NCBI RefSeq assembly: GCF_003732425.1
Contig: NZ_MOBX01000016.1
Span: 558,001 to 622,000, forward strand
Reading direction: 5' to 3'
DNA length: 64,000 nucleotides
From: Pseudomonas fluorescens
GTDB lineage: Bacteria > Pseudomonadota > Gammaproteobacteria > Pseudomonadales > Pseudomonadaceae
The notes beneath the pieces were generated by a model. It was not told the DNA's origin and made no database searches. It worked only from the letters and a program-made list of their open reading frames with translations. Position numbers and translations under genes: made by a program. Each line of letters opens with the position of its first letter. Positions within the stretch are counted from its first letter, which is position 1. Of the stretch, positions 27,461-33,677 are shown in pieces.

Positions 27461-28970
27461 TGGCAGCCTCCGGCACAGCAGCAAAGCCCAGCACCAGACC
27501 GGCGCGCTGGTCGGCTGACGTCAAGGAGTCGGGCAACCAGTAATTGCTCAGACCGTTGATTTCGACATCCACGCGGGCGGCCTGCTCGATCAATTGCTGT
27601 TCGCGTGCGATGCCGTCCACCGCCACGGTCAGGTGCAATCCGGCAGAAACAGCAGGTAGAGGACCCACACCGGGGATCTGCGCCGGCCAACCGTCGAGCA
27701 ATGTATTACGACGGTTAAGCGCAGCCCGGCGCATCCGGCGGATATGCCGCTGGAAATGCCCGGCCGCCATGAACTCGGCCATCACCGCTTGCGTGCTCAC
27801 CTCGGAATGCCGGACATCCACGGCCCGGCGTTGCGAGAAGGCATCCACCAGCGCCGGAGGCAGCACCAGATAACCGAGGCGCAATGCCGGAAAGGCAACC
27901 TTGCCGAAGGTGCCGACATACAGCACGCGCCCCTGTCGATCGAGCGCTGCCAACGGCGCCAGCGGCGCACCGGTGTAGCGGTATTCGCCATCGTAGTCGT
28001 CCTCGACGATCCAGCCTTGGTTGCGCTCGGCCCACGCGAGCAGCTCGAGGCGCCGGGCAAGGCTCATCACCACGCCGGTCGGGTACTGATGAGAGGGCGT
28101 CACATACGCCACCCGACAGTCCCCGGTGGCCGACAACGCCGAGCAATCCATGCCTTCTTCGTCCACGGCAATGCCGTGCAAACGACCGCCCGCCACCGCA
28201 AACGCATGACCGGCCGCGCGGTAGCCCGGATTCTCGATCGCCACGCCATCGCCCGGCTCTACGAGCAACTGTGCACAAAGGCTGATGCCTTGCTGTGCGC
28301 CGCTGGTGATCACTATTTGTTCAGGCGAGCACTGCATGCCGCGCGAGCTGCGCAGATAGGCCGCGATCATTGCGCGCAAACGCGCATCGCCGGACGGATC
28401 GCCATAACACAGTTGCTCAAGATCCGGTTTGCGCCAGAAAGCCGCATTCAGCTTGGCCCACACCTCAAACGGGAACAGATCAAACGCCGGAACCCCGACC
28501 CGAAAGGCGCGCGGCGGACCGCTTGGTGGCTTGGACAAATGGTTGTTTTCGATGCGCGAAAAACCACCGCTGTGGATAACTTTACTGGATGGAACCACAG
28601 GTAAATCCAGCCAATTTGTGGATAAGGCTGTGGGTAAGCCTGTTGAAAACCCTGTGGATACTTTTGTGGATAATTTTTTCGGCGAAGCCATTACCGGCAT
28701 CAATTGTGCGACATAGGTGCCGTCCCCCACTCGCCCTTCGATAAACCCCTCGGCATAAAGCTGATCGTAGGCTCGCACGACGCTGTTGCGGGAGATCCCC
28801 AACGCTGCCGCCAGATCGCGACTGGCCGGCAACCGCGTGCCACTCGCCAGCCGTCCATCCAGTACCCGCAGGCGCAAAGCCTGATAAAGCTGGCGGCTCA
28901 AACCCTGACGGCGATCAAGCTCAATACCTGCCGGGTTGAATGGCATCGATAACGGCGGCGAATCGGACAT
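27417..28970 (-). CDS. MocR/PdxR-type regulator: GntR helix-turn-helix fused to aminotransferase fold
   Basis: A 517-aa regulator with a GntR winged helix (about 20-88; LPASRDLAAALGISRNSVVRAY) and a fold-type I aminotransferase domain (about 165-510) with PLP-binding Lys357 in GTFGKVAF, EDDYD (323-327) and HQYPTG (294-299). The linker is unusual: residues 100-119 repeat (Leu/Val/Phe)-(Ser/Pro)-Thr every four residues, encoded by five tandem 12-bp units resembling DnaA boxes. It is divergent from a PaiB-like gene with paired operator-like repeats between them. PLP sensing is known for PdxR and GabR relatives; the regulated pathway here is not known. Confidence 0.92.
   Translation of the reverse strand: MSDSPPLSMPFNPAGIELDRRQGLSRQLYQALRLRVLDGRLASGTRLPASRDLAAALGISRNSVVRAYDQLYAEGFIEGRVGDGTYVAQLMPVMASPKKLSTKVSTGFSTGLPTALSTNWLDLPVVPSSKVIHSGGFSRIENNHLSKPPSGPPRAFRVGVPAFDLFPFEVWAKLNAAFWRKPDLEQLCYGDPSGDARLRAMIAAYLRSSRGMQCSPEQIVITSGAQQGISLCAQLLVEPGDGVAIENPGYRAAGHAFAVAGGRLHGIAVDEEGMDCSALSATGDCRVAYVTPSHQYPTGVVMSLARRLELLAWAERNQGWIVEDDYDGEYRYTGAPLAPLAALDRQGRVLYVGTFGKVAFPALRLGYLVLPPALVDAFSQRRAVDVRHSEVSTQAVMAEFMAAGHFQRHIRRMRRAALNRRNTLLDGWPAQIPGVGPLPAVSAGLHLTVAVDGIAREQQLIEQAARVDVEINGLSNYWLPDSLTSADQRAGLVLGFAAVPEAAIKAALTRLQRVWRV
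28571..28676 (+). repeat. 12-bp tandem array with DnaA-box-like motifs inside the MocR gene
   Basis: Five 12-bp units at 28617-28676 begin TGTGGATAA, TGTGGGTAA, TGTTGAAAA, TGTGGATAC and TGTGGATAA; an additional TGTGGATAA stands at 28571. TGTGGATAA is the complement of TTATCCACA, the strong DnaA box. Three sites are perfect and two differ by one base, all in one orientation, next to an AT-rich run (28670-28679). Confidence 0.85.
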
Positions 28971-28987
28971 GGTAATGGACCTATGAA

Positions 28988-29020
28988 ATTGGTCATTAAT
29001 GGCTCTTACAACAGACCAAT
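28988..29020. promoter_or_regulatory. Operator-like inverted repeat between MocR and PaiB genes
   Basis: ATTGGTC (28988-28994) and GACCAAT (29014-29020) are perfect inverted 7-mers, 26 bp apart centre to centre. The right copy lies between a plausible -35 TTACAA (29006-29011) and -10 TACGAT (29029-29034) for the PaiB operon. Paired half-sites of this kind are usual for MocR regulators. Confidence 0.55.
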
Positions 29021-29062
29021 AGCCTGCCTACGATGCTGGCATTCGCCAAGGAAAATCTGTCC

Positions 29063-29686
29063 ATGTACACGCCACGCGCCTTTGCCATCGAAGAGTTGTC
29101 CCAACTGCACGAACTGATCCTCGCCACCCGCCTCGCCATTCTGGTGAGCCACGGCGAAAGTGGCTTGCAGGCCAGCCATGTGCCGGTGCTGCTGCATTGC
29201 GAGCAAGGCGAGTACGGCACGCTGTACGGGCACCTGGCCCGCGCCAACCCACAGTGGAAAGACCTGCGCGACGGCGCCGAAGCCATGCTGATCTTCGCCG
29301 GCGCCGATGCCTACGTCAGCCCGGGCTTTTACCCGAGCAAGGCCGAACACGGCAAAGTCGTGCCGACCTGGAACTACACCGCCGTGCACGCCTATGGCCA
29401 CGCTGAAACCTTCAGCGATGGCGGGCGCCTGCTCGACATCGTCAGCACCCTCACTGACCGCCATGAAGCCGGCCGCGCCCAACCGTGGGCAGTCGCCGAT
29501 GCGCCCGCCGACTACATCGACGGCATGCTCAAAGCGATTGTCGGTTTTGCCATTCCGATCGACCGTCTCGAAGGCAAGCGCAAGCTCAGCCAGAACCGCA
29601 GCGCCGAAGACATTGCCGGCGTGCGCGAAGGCCTGGCGGCCAGCCCGGAAATCAATGATCAAACCCTCGCCCGATTGATGCGCTAA
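29063..29686 (+). CDS. FMN-binding negative transcriptional regulator-like protein (PaiB family)
   Basis: A 207-aa split-barrel flavoprotein of the PaiB family. Typical segments are LATRLAILVSHGESGLQASHVPVLL, GTLYGHLARANPQWKDL, AYVSPGFYPSKAEHGKVVPTWNYTAVHAYG and KLSQNRSAEDIAGVREGL. Despite the family name there is no DNA-binding domain; a flavin or PLP-linked role is possible. The frame starts at 29033, but AAGGAAAA before MYTPRAF supports 29063. It leads a three-gene run with two acetyltransferases and is divergent from the MocR regulator, its probable controller. Confidence 0.88.
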   Translation: MYTPRAFAIEELSQLHELILATRLAILVSHGESGLQASHVPVLLHCEQGEYGTLYGHLARANPQWKDLRDGAEAMLIFAGADAYVSPGFYPSKAEHGKVVPTWNYTAVHAYGHAETFSDGGRLLDIVSTLTDRHEAGRAQPWAVADAPADYIDGMLKAIVGFAIPIDRLEGKRKLSQNRSAEDIAGVREGLAASPEINDQTLARLMR

Positions 29687-29696
29687 GGAAATTCCC

Positions 29697-30143
29697 ATGA
29701 GTCAGATCGACATTCGCCCGGTCAGCGCCGACGACCACGCCGCGTGGCTGCCGCTGTGGCAGGCCTACCTGCGTTTCTACAATACCGAACTGCCAGACGC
29801 TGTAACCGACAGCACCTGGCAGCGCTTTCTCGACCCGAGCGAACCGACCCACGCCGCCCTCGCCTGGGCTGGCGGTAAAGCGGTAGGCATGGTGCATTAC
29901 ATCTATCATCGTTCGAACTGGAGCATCGAAAACTCCTGCTACCTGCAGGACTTGCTGGTAGTGCCGGAGACCCGTGGCACGGGCGTCGGCCGCCTGCTGA
30001 TCGAACACGTCTACGCCACCGCCAAGGCTGACGGCTGCTGCAAGGTTCATTGGTTGACCCACGAAACCAACGCCACCGCGATCCAGCTCTACGAGCGCAT
30101 CGCCGAACGCCCAGGCTTCATCCAGTTTCGCCAAGCCCTTTAA
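29697..30143 (+). CDS. GNAT N-acetyltransferase
   Basis: A 148-aa single-domain GNAT enzyme. The acetyl-CoA pyrophosphate loop is VVPETRGTGVGRLLIEHVYA (Q/RxxGxG/A pattern), followed by VHWLTHETNATAIQLYERIAERPGFIQF, the motif B helix. It begins 10 bp after the PaiB-like gene and ends 12 bp before the next acetyltransferase, so the three are one operon. The acceptor substrate is unknown; an amino acid or amine would fit the MocR/PaiB context. Confidence 0.9.
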   Translation: MSQIDIRPVSADDHAAWLPLWQAYLRFYNTELPDAVTDSTWQRFLDPSEPTHAALAWAGGKAVGMVHYIYHRSNWSIENSCYLQDLLVVPETRGTGVGRLLIEHVYATAKADGCCKVHWLTHETNATAIQLYERIAERPGFIQFRQAL

Positions 30144-30155
30144 GGAGACGCACGC

Positions 30156-30827
30156 ATGACCGCTTCACTCGCTGACTGGAAAGGCGTCCCCGCCCCCACC
30201 GCCACATTGCTTGAGGGGCGTTTCATTCGCCTGGAACGGCTCGACCCGGCGCGCCACGGTGACCAGCTGTTCGCCGCACTCGAAGGCCCCGGTGCCGACC
30301 CGAAACTCTGGGATTATTTGCCTTACGGCCCGTTCCCCGAGCGCGCTGCGTTCAACGCCTGGCTGAACAACCACGCAGCCGCCAGCGACCCGTATTTCTT
30401 CAGCGTCGTTGATCGCGCCAGCGGTCAGGTGCAGGGCATTCTCAGCCTGATGTCGATTGTCCCGGCCCAAGGCCGTATCGAAATCGGCCACGTCACCTTC
30501 GGCGCGCCGATGCAGCGTTCGCCGAGAAGCACCGAAGCGGTGTACCTGTTGGGCAAATATTCCTTCGACCTCGGCTACCGCCGCCTCGAATGGAAATGCA
30601 ACAACGGCAACGCCCGCTCCAAGTACGCCGCCGAACGTCTGGGTTTCAGCTTCGAAGGCGTGTTCCGCCAGCACATGGTGGTCAAGGGGCAGAACCGCGA
30701 TACCGCGTGGTACTCGATTCTGGATGGCGAGTGGCCGGCGATTGCGGCAGGTTTCGAGCGGTGGCTGTCGGATGAAAATCAGACGCCCGACGGGCAGGTG
30801 AAAGGCTTGGTGGAATGCCGTAGTTAA
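30156..30827 (+). CDS. GNAT acetyltransferase, RimJ/RimL type
   Basis: A 223-aa protein of the RimJ/RimL branch: an N-terminal LEGRFIRLERLDPARHGDQL start, the core IGHVTFGAPMQRSPRSTEAVYLL and the C-terminal YRRLEWKCNNGNARSKYAAERLGFSFEG motif. GGAGACG precedes its ATG. It is the last gene of the PaiB-GNAT-GNAT operon and ends before a REP doublet. Substrate unknown; ribosomal-protein acetylation should not be assumed from the family name. Confidence 0.9.
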   Translation: MTASLADWKGVPAPTATLLEGRFIRLERLDPARHGDQLFAALEGPGADPKLWDYLPYGPFPERAAFNAWLNNHAAASDPYFFSVVDRASGQVQGILSLMSIVPAQGRIEIGHVTFGAPMQRSPRSTEAVYLLGKYSFDLGYRRLEWKCNNGNARSKYAAERLGFSFEGVFRQHMVVKGQNRDTAWYSILDGEWPAIAAGFERWLSDENQTPDGQVKGLVECRS

Positions 30828-30838
30828 ATCGTCAAAGC

Positions 30839-30920
30839 AAAAGATCGCAGCCTTCGGCAGCTCCTACACGGGATTGACGTTCACCCTGTAGGAGATGCCG
30901 CAGGCTGCGATCTTTTGATC
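30839..30920. repeat. REP-like doublet (GATCGCAGCCTTCGGCAGC family)
   Basis: AGATCGCAGCCTTCGGCAGC faces TGCCGCAGGCTGCGATCTTT, with inner TCCTACA/TGTAGGA arms. It stands between the convergent GNAT and homocysteine methyltransferase genes and may end both. Confidence 0.9.
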
Positions 30921-30925
30921 TATTT

Positions 30926-31825
30926 TCAACCCAGCTTTTGCGCAAGCACCGCAATGTGTTCCGGCCCGATTCCGCAGCAACCGCCCAAATGGCTGGCACC
31001 GCGCTGCTGCCAGTCAAGTGCCCAGTGCAAGTAACCCGGCGGATCCAGGTCATCGCGCAGCGGATCAAGTCCGTCATTGGCGGTGGCTTCTTCAGGCTGC
31101 GGTGGAAACGCATTGGCGTAGGCACCAAGGTGAATGTTCACCCCCAGACGCTCGAAGGTGTCACGCGCGGCATCAATCGCGGCACCGATCACTTCTGGCT
31201 GACTGCAATTGAACAACAACGTCTCGACGCCCAATTCAGCCGCCACCGCAGCGGCTTCGGCGACTGGCTCACCGGAGCGCAGGCGCGGCACTTCATCAGT
31301 GTCTTCGTCCTTCAAGGTGAACGACAACCAGAACGGTTTGCCATCCTTCGGCAACCCGGCGTGAATGGCTCGCACCTCGACGATCGAACTCTGGGTTTCC
31401 GCCAGCCACAGATCAACGTGCGGTGCCAAACCCTGGACCAATGGCGCCAGCAACTCGGTCACTCGCCCGGCGTTGAACAGATCCGGACGATAGGAGCCAA
31501 ACAGCGGCGGTAATGAGCCAGCCACCCGCACGGATTTCCCCGAAGCCTGCACCGCACGCCGCGCCAGCTCACCGGCCAATGCTGCCAGCGCCTGCCCTTC
31601 GGCGGCGAAACGCTCTTCGCCAATATGGAACGGCACCACGGCGTAACTGTTGGTGGTAATCACGTTGGCGCCACTGGCGATATAAGCGGCATGTACCGCC
31701 TCGACCGCTTGCGGCGCCTCGCTCAACGCCAGCGCTGACCACTCCGGTTGACGAAATGGCGCCCCGGCGCGCTGCAACTCACGGCCCATGCCGCCATCGA
31801 GAATAATCGTGCTTCCTGCGCCCAT
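30926..31825 (-). CDS. mmuM: Homocysteine S-methyltransferase (MmuM-like)
   Basis: About 299 aa. The protein transfers a methyl group, usually from S-methylmethionine, to homocysteine to give methionine. The zinc-site cysteines are visible in LLFNCSQPE and in the C-terminal GGCCGIGPEH; the N-terminal ILDGGMGRELQ and ANVITTNSY blocks are typical. The start is uncertain: GTG at 31861, ATG at 31840 and ATG at 31825 are all in frame; GAGTGAAAAG and the family start favour 31825. It is divergent from an amino-acid ABC importer, suggesting uptake of its methyl donor. Confidence 0.88.
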   Translation of the reverse strand: MGAGSTIILDGGMGRELQRAGAPFRQPEWSALALSEAPQAVEAVHAAYIASGANVITTNSYAVVPFHIGEERFAAEGQALAALAGELARRAVQASGKSVRVAGSLPPLFGSYRPDLFNAGRVTELLAPLVQGLAPHVDLWLAETQSSIVEVRAIHAGLPKDGKPFWLSFTLKDEDTDEVPRLRSGEPVAEAAAVAAELGVETLLFNCSQPEVIGAAIDAARDTFERLGVNIHLGAYANAFPPQPEEATANDGLDPLRDDLDPPGYLHWALDWQQRGASHLGGCCGIGPEHIAVLAQKLG

Positions 31826-31938
31826 ATGCTTTTCACTCATATGCTTATGAAAATAACTCACTATCAGAGTCGTTCTTATAACTATTTAATACGCACCATC
31901 CGGTTAATAACAACCTCTTTTTTGCTCAGGGATCGACT

Positions 31939-32760
31939 GTGAAATTTCAACCGCTACTGGCCTTGGGCCTGACCATTCTGGCCGCCTCCACGCAAGCCTT
32001 TGGTGGCACTACGCTGGACCGTATCGAGCAAAAGAAAGAACTGGTTGGCGTGCTGATGGAAAGCTATCCACCATTCTCGTTTCTCAATGACCAGAACCAG
32101 CTTGATGGCTTCGACGTTGATGTTGCCAAAGCCGTGGCTGACAAGTTAGGCGTGAAGTTGCGACTCGAAACGCCGTCGTGGGACGTCATTGCCGCCGGCC
32201 GCTGGAGCGGGCGCTACGATATCTGCATCTGCTCGATGACGCCGAGCAAGGCCCGCGCCGAAGTGTTCGACTTCCCGGTCGAGTACTACGCCTCGCCGGC
32301 AGTGATTGTGGTCAACGCCAAGGATGAGCGGATCCACGATGCCAAAGATCTGAGTGGCAAAAAAGTCGGCCTCACCAGCGCTTCCAGTTACGAAAGCTAT
32401 CTGAACAAGAACCTGGTCATCGAAGGCGCCGAAGACACGCAGTTGCAGTACCCGTTCGACGATGTGCAGATCGCGCCGTACGATACCGACAACGTCGCCT
32501 TTCAGGATTTGGGGCTCGGGGCCGGCGTGCGCCTGGACGCCATCCTCACCAACCTCGTCACCGCGCAACCACGCCTTAACGAAGACAAACGCTTCAAACT
32601 GGCCGGCGCGCCGCTGTACTCGGAGCCGAACTCGGTGGCCATCGAAAAGGGTGACGCGCAATGGGATGCCAAAGTGCGCGAGGTGTTCGCGCAACTGAAA
32701 CAGGACGGCACCCTGAGCAAGCTGTCGCAAAAATGGATCGGCGCTGATATCAGCCAATGA
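31939..32760 (+). CDS. Amino-acid ABC transporter substrate-binding protein
   Basis: A 273-aa periplasmic binding protein of the polar amino-acid (SBP_bac_3) type. A GTG start is followed by a signal peptide ending near QAFG (about residue 22). The opening ELVGVLMESYPPFSFLNDQNQLDGFDVDVAKAVADKLG is diagnostic, as is RYDICICSMTPSKARAEVFDFPVEYY. The permease gene overlaps its stop by ATGA. The ligand is unknown; divergence from mmuM suggests methionine or S-methylmethionine. No ATPase gene accompanies the pair. Confidence 0.92.
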   Translation: MKFQPLLALGLTILAASTQAFGGTTLDRIEQKKELVGVLMESYPPFSFLNDQNQLDGFDVDVAKAVADKLGVKLRLETPSWDVIAAGRWSGRYDICICSMTPSKARAEVFDFPVEYYASPAVIVVNAKDERIHDAKDLSGKKVGLTSASSYESYLNKNLVIEGAEDTQLQYPFDDVQIAPYDTDNVAFQDLGLGAGVRLDAILTNLVTAQPRLNEDKRFKLAGAPLYSEPNSVAIEKGDAQWDAKVREVFAQLKQDGTLSKLSQKWIGADISQ

Positions 32761-33596
32761 CTTCTTTCCCGACGCCTCCACAGCCACCGCAACCGGTGGC
32801 TGAAACTCGCCTGCAACGCTTGTTCGGTTTTCGTACGCGGCTGTACCTGACCTGGGCAGCGCTGTTCTGCCTGTTCGCCGGGTTCTTCCTGAGCTTCGAC
32901 CTGAAGTTCTCGATCATCCTCGACAAACTGCCCAATCTGGTCGGCCTGCACCTGGCGCCCAACGGCTTTTTGCAGGGCGCGGCGCTGACGCTTTTCCTCT
33001 GTGTATGCTCGATTGTTGCCTCGTCCCTGCTGGGCTTCATCACGGCATTGGCACGTCTGTCAAAAAGCGCCGTGGCGTTCGGCATCGCCAGTTTTTACAC
33101 CTCGTTCTTTCGCGGCACGCCACTGCTTATTCAGATCCTGCTGATCTACCTGGGCTTGCCGCAACTGGGCATCGTGCCTGGCGCCATCGTCGCGGGCATC
33201 ATTGCCCTGTCGTTGAACTACGGCGCCTATCTCAGCGAGATCTTTCGCGCCGGCATCCTCGGTGTCGACCACGGCCAGCGCGAAGCTTCATTGGCATTGG
33301 GGATGCGCGAGACGGTGATTTTCTGGCGCATCACCCTGCCGCAAGCCATGCGCACGATCATCCCGCCCACGACCAATCAGTTCATCTCGATGCTCAAGGA
33401 CTCGTCACTGATTTCGGTGATGGGCGTCTGGGAAGTGATGTTTCTCGCCCAGTCCTATGGGCGCTCAAGCTACCGCTACATCGAAATGCTGACGACGGCG
33501 GCGATCATTTACTGGCTGATGTCGATTGGCCTGGAGCTGATTCAGGCACGCATGGAGCGGCATTACGGTAAGGCTTACGTGCGTCGTGATCAGTGA
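32757..33596 (+). CDS. Amino-acid ABC transporter permease
   Basis: A 279-aa inner-membrane permease of the HisM/GlnP type. It has an N-terminal helix followed by about five more and the coupling loop GQREASLALGMRETVIFWRITLPQAMRTIIPP, which contacts the ATPase. FRGTPLLIQILLIYLGLP is the family signature. The ATG overlaps the binding-protein stop (ATGA), showing translational coupling. The next gene is an autotransporter, not the ATPase, so the ATPase must come from elsewhere. Confidence 0.94.
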   Translation: MTSFPTPPQPPQPVAETRLQRLFGFRTRLYLTWAALFCLFAGFFLSFDLKFSIILDKLPNLVGLHLAPNGFLQGAALTLFLCVCSIVASSLLGFITALARLSKSAVAFGIASFYTSFFRGTPLLIQILLIYLGLPQLGIVPGAIVAGIIALSLNYGAYLSEIFRAGILGVDHGQREASLALGMRETVIFWRITLPQAMRTIIPPTTNQFISMLKDSSLISVMGVWEVMFLAQSYGRSSYRYIEMLTTAAIIYWLMSIGLELIQARMERHYGKAYVRRDQ

Positions 33597-33642
33597 CTCA
33601 TCACCTCAAAGACATCATTCTGTAAAACCCCTTCGCTATACA

Positions 33643-33673
33643 GGACGGCCCGCTTATAACAAAAAGGCCGTCC
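33643..33673 (+). promoter_or_regulatory. Stem-loop immediately before the first autotransporter
   Basis: GGACGGCC (33643-33650) and GGCCGTCC (33666-33673) form a perfect 8-bp stem with a 15-nt loop ending 4 nt before the ATG at 33678. No usual ribosome site is visible, and the stem would cover where one should be. A possible -10, TATACA, lies at 33637-33642. Confidence 0.5.
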
Positions 33674-33677
33674 GACC

